Assembly: GCA_910577205.1 (NCBI GenBank)
Contig: CAJTMA010000003.1
Location: forward strand, 42,034 to 106,033
Direction of reading: 5' to 3'
DNA: 64,000 nt
Origin: an uncultured Alphaproteobacteria bacterium
GTDB lineage: Bacteria > Pseudomonadota > Alphaproteobacteria > RF32 > CAG-239
Under the pieces are notes generated by a model that saw only the letters and a program-made list of their open reading frames with translations, searched no databases and was not told the DNA's origin. The translations under genes were made by a program, and so were the position numbers. Positions 53,743-62,058 of this stretch are shown here, piece by piece (within the stretch, counting starts at the first letter, position 1; the number at the start of each line of letters is the position of its first letter).

Positions 53743-54498
53743 ATGTCCGGACATTCCCAGTTTAAAAATATTATGTATCGCAAGGGGGCGCAGGATGCTA
53801 AGAAAGCCCGCGTTTTTGCAAAATTAGCCCGCGATATTACCATTGCCGCTAAGAGCGGTTTGCCCGAACCTGATAAAAACCCGCGTCTGCGTTTGGCTAT
53901 TCAGGCTGCCCGTGCGGAAAGTATGCCGAAAGATAATATTGAACGCGCTATTGCCAAAGCCAGCCAAACTGCCGGTGGCAACGATTTTGTCGCTGTGCGT
54001 TATGAAGGTTTTGGCCCTGGTAAAGTAGCCGTTATTGTGGAGGCTATGACCGATAACAAAAATCGTACGGTCGGCAATGTCCGCACTATTTTTGGCAAGC
54101 GCGGCGGAATGATGGGCGAGTCCGGATCTGTAACTTTTAACTTTGAACGTATCGGCTTTATTCAATATCCGTTAAGCGTTGCTGATTCTGATAAGATTTT
54201 TGAAGCTGCTTTGGAAGCCGGTGCTAATGATGTGGTTTCTGATGAAGAACATCATGAAATTGAAACTCTGCCGGATGATTTGAACGCCGTTACCGAAACG
54301 CTGGAAAAAGAATTTGGCACGCCGTCTGCTTCTCGTTTGGATTGGAAACCAACAGTTAAAACAGATGTTACAGATAAAGAAACAGCGCAAAAACTGCTTG
54401 AATTTATCGATGCTTTGGAAGAAGATGACGATGTTCAACGCGTTTATCATAACGCTGAATTTTCAGATGATGTTATGGCTGCACTGGAAGCAGAATAA
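53743..54498 (+). CDS. yebC: YebC/PmpR family protein
   Basis: 251 residues starting 'MSGHSQFKNIMYRKGAQD', the signature of the family (usually 'MAGHSKWANIKHRK'). Family members act as translation factors for polyproline stretches and were earlier described as regulators. Commonly placed before ruvC, as here. AGGAGG ribosome site. Confidence 0.96.
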   Translation: MSGHSQFKNIMYRKGAQDAKKARVFAKLARDITIAAKSGLPEPDKNPRLRLAIQAARAESMPKDNIERAIAKASQTAGGNDFVAVRYEGFGPGKVAVIVEAMTDNKNRTVGNVRTIFGKRGGMMGESGSVTFNFERIGFIQYPLSVADSDKIFEAALEAGANDVVSDEEHHEIETLPDDLNAVTETLEKEFGTPSASRLDWKPTVKTDVTDKETAQKLLEFIDALEEDDDVQRVYHNAEFSDDVMAALEAE

Positions 54499-54508
54499 TA
54501 ATTTAGTC

Positions 54509-54536
54509 AAGCCGCTTTCGGGCGGCTTCTTTTTTG
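54509..54536 (+). terminator. Terminator-like hairpin between yebC and ruvC
   Basis: AAGCCGC (54509-54515) pairs with GCGGCTT (54522-54528), then C and six T. Confidence 0.7.
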
Positions 54537-54548
54537 CAGGATGTTAAA

Positions 54549-55034
54549 ATGCGGATTTTAGGGTTAGACCCTAGTCTGTCTTCGACAGGGTGGGGCGTTA
54601 TTGAAGTGGAGAGTAACCGTTTGCGTTATGTGGCGGACGGTTTTATTAAAACAGATCCCAAACAGCCGATTTATACGCGTTTGGCGCTTATTCACCGTAC
54701 TCTGAATGAAGTTATCGAAACTTACCATCCTGAAGAAGCGGCAATAGAACAGGTTTTTTTGAATGAAAATCCGTCTTCAACCATTAAGCTTGGCATGGCG
54801 CGCGGGGTTGTTATTTTAGCACCGGCGCTTTTCAATATTCCCGTATGCGAGTACGAACCGACCAAAGTCAAAAAAGCCTTAGTTGGTGTCGGCCGCGCCG
54901 AAAAATCACAAGTCGAAACCATGGTTAAAATTCTTCTTCCCGGCTGTAAACCCAAGAATAACGACAGTTCGGACGCGCTGGCTATGGCAATTACCCATTA
55001 TCACCTTAGAAAAAGTCATTCTATGGGTGACTAG
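54549..55034 (+). CDS. ruvC: Holliday junction resolvase RuvC
   Basis: 161 residues from ATG 54549 (AGGA upstream). Catalytic acids appear in 'ILGLDPSL' (Asp7), 'AAIEQVF' (Glu), and 'NDSSDALAMAITH' (Asp pair). Cuts four-way junctions with RuvAB. In relatives ruvA follows directly; here a 1.2-kb insertion intervenes, beginning with repeats. Confidence 0.96.
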   Translation: MRILGLDPSLSSTGWGVIEVESNRLRYVADGFIKTDPKQPIYTRLALIHRTLNEVIETYHPEEAAIEQVFLNENPSSTIKLGMARGVVILAPALFNIPVCEYEPTKVKKALVGVGRAEKSQVETMVKILLPGCKPKNNDSSDALAMAITHYHLRKSHSMGD

Positions 55035-55340
55035 AGCAATTTTACGGAATACTAAAAAATTCACGTACTTTTATGTACGCTAAAATTTTTTAGTTTCCTA
55101 GAAATTACTCTATTCCCCTCATATAATGCCTTTTTCAAGATTTGTTTCCGGTACTTCTGCCTTTATTTCTTATTATCTACCGCGTTATCCAAGTTTTTTG
55201 AAAAATGCGTTCTATGAGGAATTAGAGCAGAATTTGCGAGTAAGAAAAATGCTCATGTATTTTAATGTACGCTCCGCTTTTTCTTCTCTGAATTCTTACT
55301 ACTCGCCTCATTCTCCGCATTTTTCTGTGCTGATGCTTTA
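55035..55340. repeat. Hairpin repeat family members C1 and C2 with associated repeat units
   Basis: C1 (55051-55094) has perfect outer arms ACTAAAAAATT/AATTTTTTAGT around CGTAC...GTACG. C2 (55244-55283) has arms GAAAAA/TTTTTC around CTCATGTA...TGTACGCTC. Between and after them are units shared with 6820-6960 ('TTATCCAAGTTTTTT', 'CTTACTACTCG'). The 428-bp gap between ruvC and the next gene contains no gene. Confidence 0.75.
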
Positions 55341-55462
55341 GTCTTTCCCCTTATCCCCTCCCTTTTTTTGTGGTTATTTTAATGTTCTTGACAAAATTTC
55401 CTAAAAAGTTTAGCGTGTCATTAAGAAAATTATTTTTATGTTGAATTTAAAGTTTTATAATT

Positions 55463-56092
55463 ATGGACACAAAAGAAAAAGCAGAAAAAGTTCGTCAAGA
55501 GTTAGCAAAAATAGTTCGAACCTATAACCGTTATCCGGTTTTAGGGATGTTTGAAAATTGGCCGGCAAGCGGTTTGCTTAAGTTGGCTACCGGAGCGGTG
55601 TGCGGTTTGTTATTTAAAGATGTTTACAGCATTTTGCGCAAATCGCTCGGATTGGATGTTTGCTGCCCCAATATTTGTGAAAAGGACAAGGAATATCAAA
55701 AATTATATTCCCTTTGTTCTTCTATTGTATCCCGTATTAAGGATGAGGACTGTATTGCCCCGAATGATGTTCTTTATCAACAAACGATAGAATATCTGAA
55801 GCAAGAAGGGCATCGGATTCTGATTGTCGCGGATGTTGAAACAGAGTTGTATTTTCAGGCGTGGTATGAAAATCCGACAGCCGAAGAGAGCGAGATGATT
55901 TTCTGGTCTTCCGAGTTTCCTTGTTTTATGCGGGTAGTTAAAAATCTGGAAGATGTAAATGATGTTGAAGGTCGGGCTTGTTATGATGAGATTATGGCGC
56001 TTCAACAAAATGAGGAAACTGTGCCCCTTATGATTATGTTATCTGTGGGCGAAAATTACTTTGCAGATGAGTTTAATGAAGGAAACGGTTAA
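55463..56092 (+). CDS. Hypothetical protein inserted between ruvC and ruvA (209 aa)
   Basis: AT-rich gene with no Shine-Dalgarno sequence; TTGACA at 55387-55392 lies upstream but no good -10 is seen. The product has a mildly hydrophobic N-terminal segment ('SGLLKLATGAVCGLLF', residues 36-51), several Cys (CCPNIC), and a C-terminal region 'HRILIVADVETELYFQAWYEN' that looks globular and acidic. No family recognised. Its own terminator follows. Confidence 0.55.
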   Translation: MDTKEKAEKVRQELAKIVRTYNRYPVLGMFENWPASGLLKLATGAVCGLLFKDVYSILRKSLGLDVCCPNICEKDKEYQKLYSLCSSIVSRIKDEDCIAPNDVLYQQTIEYLKQEGHRILIVADVETELYFQAWYENPTAEESEMIFWSSEFPCFMRVVKNLEDVNDVEGRACYDEIMALQQNEETVPLMIMLSVGENYFADEFNEGNG

Positions 56093-56116
56093 GTGTTTTC
56101 GGTTTTCTTCATTATT

Positions 56117-56143
56117 AAAAGCCGGCAAAATGCCGGCTTTTTT
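56117..56143 (+). terminator. Terminator of the inserted gene
   Basis: AAAAGCCGGCA (56117-56127) pairs with TGCCGGCTTTT (56131-56141), followed by T. Confidence 0.85.
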
Positions 56144-56237
56144 AGTTCTTCTTTTGTTCTTGATTTCTAAAAAAACTGTTGCGCAGAGAAGATGATTTGT
56201 ATAAGCTGAGAGTATATTAAAAAAAGAGGATGGATAA

Positions 56238-56912
56238 ATGATTGCAAAACTGCGCGGGCTTATTGATACTATCGGTGATGATTATGCAATAGTCGATGTC
56301 AATGGCGTGGGATATCTGGTTTTTGCTTCCGCTAAAACCTTGGGTAAATTAATTCGCGGCAAACAGTACTGCTTGTTGATTGAAACCGTGGTGCGTGAAG
56401 ACAGTATTACTTTATTTGGTTTTGTTGATGCTTGGGAAAAAGAATGGTTTCTGACGCTGACAAAAGTTCAGGGCGTGGGGGCAAAAGTTTGTTTGAGCAT
56501 CCTGTCGGTCTTATCGCCGGCTCAGTTGTCGCAAGCGGTGGCGGCGCAGGATAAAAATTCATTCACACGGGCCAGCGGTGTTGGGCCGAAGTTGGCGGCG
56601 CGTCTTGTAACCGAGTTGAAAGACAAGATTGTCACCGTGCCTTGGGAAGCAACGTCAATTGGTGACTTGAACCAGGAGGGAAATATGGATGAACGGCAAG
56701 CAACGGAAGCTACGGAAACATATGAGGATAAATTGCTTGCGCGGGATGATGATCCGAGCAAAATGGAAGATGCAATATCTGCTTTGGTTAATCTCGGATA
56801 CCAGCGTTTGGAAGCTTATCAGGCAGTAAACAAAGCCAGTGCGGCTGAGCCGGCAGCGGATGTTTCCGGCTTAATCCGGTTGGCTTTAAAAGAATTTGCA
56901 ACTAAGGAATAA
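56238..56912 (+). CDS. ruvA: Holliday junction branch-migration protein RuvA
   Basis: 224 residues: OB-fold N-terminal domain ('MIAKLRGLIDTIGDDYAIVDVNGVGY'-type start), helix-hairpin-helix 'LTKVQGVGAKVCLSILSVL' and 'ASGVGPKLAARLVTELKD', a long acidic linker, and the RuvB-binding C-terminal domain. AAAGAGGATGG precedes the ATG. One base separates it from ruvB. Confidence 0.96.
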   Translation: MIAKLRGLIDTIGDDYAIVDVNGVGYLVFASAKTLGKLIRGKQYCLLIETVVREDSITLFGFVDAWEKEWFLTLTKVQGVGAKVCLSILSVLSPAQLSQAVAAQDKNSFTRASGVGPKLAARLVTELKDKIVTVPWEATSIGDLNQEGNMDERQATEATETYEDKLLARDDDPSKMEDAISALVNLGYQRLEAYQAVNKASAAEPAADVSGLIRLALKEFATKE

Positions 56913-56913
56913 C

Positions 56914-57981
56914 ATGGAAAACGAACGCTTAGTCAGCCCTGAAAAATTAAATGAAGATGAGCAGAATACGGGAATGCCCGTTAGTCTGCGCCCTGAAAGT
57001 CTGAGCGATTTTGTCGGTCAGCCGTTGGTTTGTGAAAATTTGAAGGTCTTTATTGAAGCCGCCAAAAAACGCGGCGAAGCTCTGGACCATGTTTTGTTGT
57101 TTGGCCCTCCCGGACTGGGCAAAACCACGCTGGCTTCTATTGTTGCTAAGGAATTGGGCGTCGGTTTTCGCGCGACTTCTGCGCCGATGATTTCCAAGTC
57201 CGGGGATTTGGCTGCTATTCTGACAAATTTGGAACGTAATGATGTGTTGTTTATCGATGAAATCCATCGCTTAAATCCGGCGATAGAGGAAGTTTTATAT
57301 TCGGCAATGGAAGATTTTCAGCTGGATTTGATTATTGGCGAAGGGCCGTCTGCCCGCTCAGTGCGAATCGATTTGCAGCCGTTTACTTTGGTGGGGGCAA
57401 CAACCCGCTCAGGGTTGCTGAGTACGCCGTTGCGTGAACGTTTTGGGATTCCGCTGCGTCTGGATTTTTACAGTCCTGAAGAATTGAAAAAGATTGTTGT
57501 TCGCGGTGCGCGTTTGTTGGGTATGCCGATATCTGATGACGGAGCGATGGAGGTTGCCAAGCGTTCCCGGGGAACGCCGCGTGTTGCCGGACGTTTGCTG
57601 CGCCGGGTAAGGGATTTCGGCGCAATGGCTGATGCTTCTGAAGTTGATAATCAAATTGCCGATAAGGCTTTGCGGCGTCTGGATGTTGACAATTATGGGC
57701 TCGATGCTTTTGACCGCCGCTATTTGGAATGTATCGCCATGAATTATGGCGGTGGTCCGGTCGGGGCAGATACTTTGGCCGCGGCGTTGTCTGAAGAGCG
57801 TGATACGATTGAGGAAGTTATTGAGCCGTTTTTGTTGAAATTGGGATTTTTGCAGCGTACGCCGCGCGGTCGGGTTATTTCTGACAGCGGTCGCGAATAT
57901 CTGGGGTTGCCGCAAATTCGCAAGACGCGTCCGGCTGATTCGCAGTTTGATTTGCTTAAAATGATTGAAGAGGATATGTAA
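56914..57981 (+). CDS. ruvB: Holliday junction helicase RuvB
   Basis: AAA+ motor, 355 residues from ATG 56914 (AAGGAA upstream). Walker A 'GPPGLGKTT', Walker B 'LFIDEIH', sensor 'GATTRSG', arginine finger region 'RERFGIPLRL', and winged-helix C-terminus. Stop overlaps the ybgC start as TAATG. Confidence 0.97.
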   Translation: MENERLVSPEKLNEDEQNTGMPVSLRPESLSDFVGQPLVCENLKVFIEAAKKRGEALDHVLLFGPPGLGKTTLASIVAKELGVGFRATSAPMISKSGDLAAILTNLERNDVLFIDEIHRLNPAIEEVLYSAMEDFQLDLIIGEGPSARSVRIDLQPFTLVGATTRSGLLSTPLRERFGIPLRLDFYSPEELKKIVVRGARLLGMPISDDGAMEVAKRSRGTPRVAGRLLRRVRDFGAMADASEVDNQIADKALRRLDVDNYGLDAFDRRYLECIAMNYGGGPVGADTLAAALSEERDTIEEVIEPFLLKLGFLQRTPRGRVISDSGREYLGLPQIRKTRPADSQFDLLKMIEEDM

Positions 57982-58424
57982 TGACTTATGATGTGCAGCC
58001 GGCTTCCGGTCAATTTTTCGGGGCAACATTTGCTTTTCCGGTGAGAGTGTATTATGAAGATACCGATGCCGGCGGAATCGTTTATTATGCTAACTATTTG
58101 CGTTTTGCCGAGAGGGCGCGTACTGAATTTATTCGTGCGCTGGGCTGCTCTCAGCAACAAGCTTTGGACGCTGAAGATAAATGCGGTTTTACCGTGCGCA
58201 GCTGCACTGTCGATTACAAACTTCCGGCAGTTTTGGATGACATCTTAGTCGTAACCTGTGAAATGCGTGAAGCCAAAGGCGCATCCGCCATCATGTATCA
58301 GGAAATTTATCGGGGCGAAACCTTATTGGCAACTGTTGAGGTCAAAGTGGCGTATGTGGATTTGGGGCGCAAGCGTCCGGTTCGAATCCCTGCGGAGCTG
58401 CTAAACAAGCTGTCATGCTTGTAA
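57981..58424 (+). CDS. ybgC: Tol-Pal-associated acyl-CoA thioesterase YbgC
   Basis: 147-residue hot-dog fold thioesterase with 'VYYEDTDAGGIVYYANYLRFAERARTE', shown here at residues ~23-49, including the catalytic Asp of 'DTDAGG'. Standard position before tolQ, but 2.4 kb of accessory DNA now separates them. The 3'-terminal coding bases (GAGCTGCTAAACAAGCTGTC) resemble sequence repeated in the downstream tandem repeat. Confidence 0.94.
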   Translation: MTYDVQPASGQFFGATFAFPVRVYYEDTDAGGIVYYANYLRFAERARTEFIRALGCSQQQALDAEDKCGFTVRSCTVDYKLPAVLDDILVVTCEMREAKGASAIMYQEIYRGETLLATVEVKVAYVDLGRKRPVRIPAELLNKLSCL

Positions 58425-58795
58425 ATTTTGCGCTCGTGTACTTCTGTGTACACGTCGCTTAAAATTCCCAGCGCAGCCCAGCTGTTTATCAGCTCCGGGA
58501 GCTGCAAAAACAAGTTGTCATGCTTGCAGGCAGCGCCTGGGGCTATTTGTGCTGTTTAGGTTGAGGTGTTTTGACAGCGCGTTGCTGCCAATGTGCTCTA
58601 TCAAGCAAGTTGCGATGTTTGTAAATTTTATGTTTGTGTACTTCTGTGAGCTTGTCGCTTAAAATTCCCAGCGCAGCCCAGTTGTTTATCAGCTCCGGGA
58701 GCTGCAAAAACAAGTTGTCAAGCTTGCAGGCAGCGCTTGGGGCTACTAGTGCTGTTTAGGCTGAGGTGTCGTGACATTGCGTTGTTAGGTTACAA
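58421..58795 (+). repeat. Two tandem copies of a 200-bp unit with hairpin family member E
   Basis: Units begin at 58421 and 58621 (GTAAATTTT...), exactly 200 bp apart, and share long identical blocks, e.g. around 'AAAATTCCCAGCGCAGCCCA' and 'CAGCTCCGGGAGCTGCAAAA'. In unit 1 the hairpin at 58424-58466 has core CGTGTAC...GTACACG and outer arms AATTTT/AAAATT; in unit 2 the core is mutated. No gene lies in the gap 58425-58801. Confidence 0.85.
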
Positions 58796-58801
58796 CTTAA
58801 A

Positions 58802-59602
58802 CTAAAAAGCGAGAACCGGCCTGACGTAGTTAGTGTAACCGTTCTTATAGCTGTAGTACCTACCACTACCATTCATACCGAATTTCCACACGTAGATATT
58901 AACGCCCTCGGTAGAGGACCAATAATAAGAAGACAAAACTTGAGCACTATAACCTTTCAAAAGCGTCAAAGAGGCATCAATTTGTGTTTTTTGTAAGTAA
59001 ATATTCTGCAAATCTCTTAAACTGGGTAAAAACCACTTGTTCTTTTTACAAAAATCTTTTGTGCAACCTGCTGGTTGGTAATTATTTGTCGCTGTCGCTG
59101 CGTAAGTTGTGCCATTACAGCTGCTGGCTAATATCACATTGGTATTTAGTCGGCCATCAACACCACAAGTAATTGGCGTTAAATTTGTACCAGACGAAAT
59201 TTCTGAGTAGCTGCAATTTTGTAACCCCGACGTATCACAGTAACCGCTTGACCAATCCATATCCTCACTTCCTGCGGTGCCGTCTTTCTTTACATCTGTT
59301 AGTGCTAACGCCAAACGATTGGCCGTATCAAAGACCACGCCTATCGGCGTTTTACCGGTTACGATACCGCTCGCCACAGTCCCATCGCCATAGAGAATTG
59401 AACCAATTTCTATTTCTTCTTTCTCTTTACAGGCTGCTTTGGATAAATCCCACGGGCATTTGAGAGCAGCGCCGGAACATTTTGAGGCATCCACAGTAAA
59501 GCCCAACTCCGCACAACTCGGCGGCTGCACACAGGCAGCTTGAGCCATAATGGCATAAGACGTTGCACAACAAAGCACAGAAATAAACAGGGACATTTTC
59601 AT
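58802..59602 (-). CDS. Secreted Cys-rich protein with DUF1566/Lcl C-terminal domain
   Basis: ATG 59602 follows GAGGTG; the frame extends 180 bp further without support. 266 residues: signal peptide ending 'IMAQA', a Cys-rich module ('PPSCAELGFTVDASKCSG', 'LKCPWDLSKAAC', residues ~25-60), the element 'GKTPIGVVF', and the Lcl domain with 'KWFLPSLRDLQNIY', 'YYWSSTE' and final 'YVRPVLAF'. Likely cell-surface; domains of this type are used for binding. Inserted between ybgC and tolQ. The Cys-rich module also opens the protein at 63754. Confidence 0.8.
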   Translation of the reverse strand: MKMSLFISVLCCATSYAIMAQAACVQPPSCAELGFTVDASKCSGAALKCPWDLSKAACKEKEEIEIGSILYGDGTVASGIVTGKTPIGVVFDTANRLALALTDVKKDGTAGSEDMDWSSGYCDTSGLQNCSYSEISSGTNLTPITCGVDGRLNTNVILASSCNGTTYAATATNNYQPAGCTKDFCKKNKWFLPSLRDLQNIYLQKTQIDASLTLLKGYSAQVLSSYYWSSTEGVNIYVWKFGMNGSGRYYSYKNGYTNYVRPVLAF

Positions 59603-59779
59603 GGCACACCTCGTAGATATAACTAAATCAAAACCTGAATTCAGAATATCATACTGTTTGGTGTTTGTAAAGGTGTTATGGGCGTGGGGTTTATTTTTGG
59701 CTAATAACGGTAGATAATTTGGGGAGTGTTTTTGTTTTCTGAGCTTATGGGGCTTGGAGCAGTTATAGTGATGTATAGT

Positions 59780-59811
59780 CAAACACCGCTGAAATAATTC
59801 AGCGGTGTTTG
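59780..59811 (-). terminator. 14-bp perfect hairpin terminator
   Basis: Arms 59780-59793 and 59798-59811 are exact complements around ATAA. Placed at the end of the minus-strand lipoprotein gene. Confidence 0.7.
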
Positions 59812-59818
59812 AAGAGGT

Positions 59819-60679
59819 TTAGTCTTTTGGTTTTTTGTTTATTTTATACGCAAATGATGTGCTGATAACACATAATACAGCGAAAAAACCGCAAGTTTTC
59901 CAATACAGGTTAGGGTAGCTGTTGCTATTTTCCAACGTGGATTGAGAAAGTTTTTTCGATGACAGAAAAATCTTGCTGCCGTTGTTGCTTAGTCTTTCGA
60001 CATATCTGTAAGCGTAAACCATTTGTCCGCTTGTAATGGTGTTATTCGTCATAATATCTTCAGCGGAAGTAAAACGGAGCACATGGTTTTCGTCAAGCCA
60101 AACGGTGTTGTTTTCGATTTTGACAACTTTTCCGCTGCATTCGGGAACAAGTTTGTGGTCTATGCCGATATTTGCGATTTCATGTGTATAATAGGCATAT
60201 GAGATTATCCAGCATATACATAAAAGAAATATGAAAGATTCTGTCATTCCGTTTCTGCAAAAGCCAAAGAGAAGCGAAAAAACAAGGGTGACAACAATGA
60301 ATATTCCCAACAGTTTGAGCAGGTTTTTCCAGTCATAAAAACGTTTGAAATTATAGTCATTAAGGATGTCATTGACTTTCCTCGCTTGCATGACATCAAG
60401 CTTGGTTGCTACGAAATCCACTCCTTTGCTGTAAATATAGACGGTATCATTGTCTTTGATTTTCCGGGTATATTCTCCGGCAAATAGTGACATATCATCA
60501 AAGCGGTGTTTGAGGCTGTATGCGCAAAATGTACTGTCAGCACGCCGAATGGCTATTGAACTATTAAGCGAATCGGTGCGAACCACAATTCCTTTGTCTA
60601 CTTCATGATAGTCATCACTAATACTGCTGCAAGAGGCTAAGCCTATTGCAAACACAAATAAAATAATCAGATTTTTCAT
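59819..60679 (-). CDS. Membrane-anchored putative lipoprotein, unknown (286 aa)
   Basis: Lipobox 'LASCSS' (Cys17). The sequence has a soluble domain to about residue 110, two adjacent hydrophobic helices (~120-165), a second soluble beta-rich domain ('GKVVKIENNTVWLDENHVLRF'-like, residues ~183-204) and a final helix. AT-rich, no Shine-Dalgarno sequence, start context TTATCATTATG like other accessory genes here. No family recognised; overall look is Bacteroidetes-like, which is inference. Confidence 0.6.
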   Translation of the reverse strand: MKNLIILFVFAIGLASCSSISDDYHEVDKGIVVRTDSLNSSIAIRRADSTFCAYSLKHRFDDMSLFAGEYTRKIKDNDTVYIYSKGVDFVATKLDVMQARKVNDILNDYNFKRFYDWKNLLKLLGIFIVVTLVFSLLFGFCRNGMTESFIFLLCICWIISYAYYTHEIANIGIDHKLVPECSGKVVKIENNTVWLDENHVLRFTSAEDIMTNNTITSGQMVYAYRYVERLSNNGSKIFLSSKKLSQSTLENSNSYPNLYWKTCGFFAVLCVISTSFAYKINKKPKD

Positions 60680-60847
60680 AATGATAAGTATTAAAAATTA
60701 TGTATTGGCGTTATTATGGACAAACTGCATGATGAGTCAAGTTTTATGTTGATATTTGGGGTAGTTAATTGAATCTTTAATATTTTATGTTACGGTGCGA
60801 ATAAATTTTATGAGCAACCTTTATTTATGCTGACAAGAGAGATAAAA

Positions 60848-61597
60848 ATGGAAACGGAAACTTTGAATGATGTTGTTTCAACCGCTGCGCAGCAGATGTC
60901 CATGTGGGATTTGGTCTGGGCTTCGGATATGGTTACCAAAGTGGTGATGATTGGTTTGATTGCCGCTTCGGTTTGGTCTTGGGCGATTATCATTGAGAAA
61001 TTCGGCACTTTGCGACAGATTAAGCAGTATACGAAGAGTTTTGAAGAGAAGTTTTGGTCCGGCGGCTCTCTTGACCGCTTATACGAATCTATCGGCAACC
61101 GCCCGCGTGACCCGATGTCGGCAATGTTTGTAGCGGCAATGAAAGAATGGAAACGCACTAATATTCTTAAATCTAAAACTGATCGTGGGATTCGCGGGGT
61201 GTCATTGCAGCAGCGTATTGAAAAGGCGATGATGGTGTCTATGGATAAAGAATTGGATGAAATGGATACGCGCATGGGCTTTTTGGCATCTACCGGTTCT
61301 GTTGCGCCGCTGGTGGGGTTGTTTGGAACTGTTTGGGGTATTATCAACAGTTTTAATGCGATTGCGGCCACTCAAAGCAATTCTCTGTCCGCGATGGCTC
61401 CGGGTATTGCCGAAGCACTGTTTACAACCGCTTTTGGTTTGATTGCGGCTATTCCGGCAGTGGTAGCTTATAACAAGATTTCGTCAGATATTGACCGCTT
61501 TGCCAAGAAGCTTGAGAACTTTATGGCTGAATTTTCAAGTATTCTGTCGCGTGAAATTGATGATACGGCGATTAAAGCTGATATGGCCGGAGAATAA
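60848..61597 (+). CDS. tolQ: Tol-Pal system proton channel subunit TolQ
   Basis: 249 residues from ATG 60848 (AAGAGAG upstream; an ATG 21 bp earlier is unsupported). MotA/TolQ/ExbB fold with three membrane helices: near residues 30-50, and the pair in 'STGSVAPLVGLFGTVWGII' and 'AEALFTTAFGLIAAIPAVVAY'. With TolR it uses proton flow to energise TolA during envelope constriction. Followed by tolR after 2 bp. Confidence 0.95.
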   Translation: METETLNDVVSTAAQQMSMWDLVWASDMVTKVVMIGLIAASVWSWAIIIEKFGTLRQIKQYTKSFEEKFWSGGSLDRLYESIGNRPRDPMSAMFVAAMKEWKRTNILKSKTDRGIRGVSLQQRIEKAMMVSMDKELDEMDTRMGFLASTGSVAPLVGLFGTVWGIINSFNAIAATQSNSLSAMAPGIAEALFTTAFGLIAAIPAVVAYNKISSDIDRFAKKLENFMAEFSSILSREIDDTAIKADMAGE

Positions 61598-61599
61598 GC

Positions 61600-62052
61600 A
61601 TGGGATATATTGTTCAACAGCAAGGCGGGCGCAGGGCATCCAGATATGTCAGCAGGCGCAATGCCGATATCAATATGACAAACCTGATGGATGTGATGAT
61701 GGTGCTGTTGGTGGTGTTTATGGTTGCTGCGCCGCTGATGACTTCAGGCATTGCGTTGGATTTGCCTAAGGTTGGCGGGAAGGCTTTGGCCGGAGAGGAA
61801 ACCTCTGTCAATATCAGCGTGGATAAAGACGGCTACTATTATATCGGCAAGACGGAAATTCCGGCAGAGGAAATTGTTGCCAAATTGCAGGCTATCCGCG
61901 GAGAAAATGCCGAGCTGACAGTGACGATTTCCGGTGATACCGGAGCTGAATATGGCCGGGTTATCGGTTTAATGGCTTTGTTAAAAGAAGCTGGTTTTAG
62001 CAAGGTTGGTTTGAAGACTGAACCTCAACCTCACACTGGGAAGAAGAAATAA
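61600..62052 (+). CDS. tolR: Tol-Pal system subunit TolR
   Basis: 150 residues: cytoplasmic N-terminus, one membrane helix with the conserved proton-carrying Asp ('TNLMDVMMVLLVVFMVAAP'), then a periplasmic ExbD/TolR domain ending in the 'GLMALLKEAGFSKVGLKT' pattern. Operon with tolQ and tolA. Confidence 0.95.
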   Translation: MGYIVQQQGGRRASRYVSRRNADINMTNLMDVMMVLLVVFMVAAPLMTSGIALDLPKVGGKALAGEETSVNISVDKDGYYYIGKTEIPAEEIVAKLQAIRGENAELTVTISGDTGAEYGRVIGLMALLKEAGFSKVGLKTEPQPHTGKKK

Positions 62053-62058
62053 TAACCG

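Noticed and set aside
58421..58795. 200-bp tandem repeat considered as CRISPR or rRNA/ncRNA array
   Set aside because: Only two copies of one long unit, with no short repeat-spacer pattern and no recognisable RNA family.
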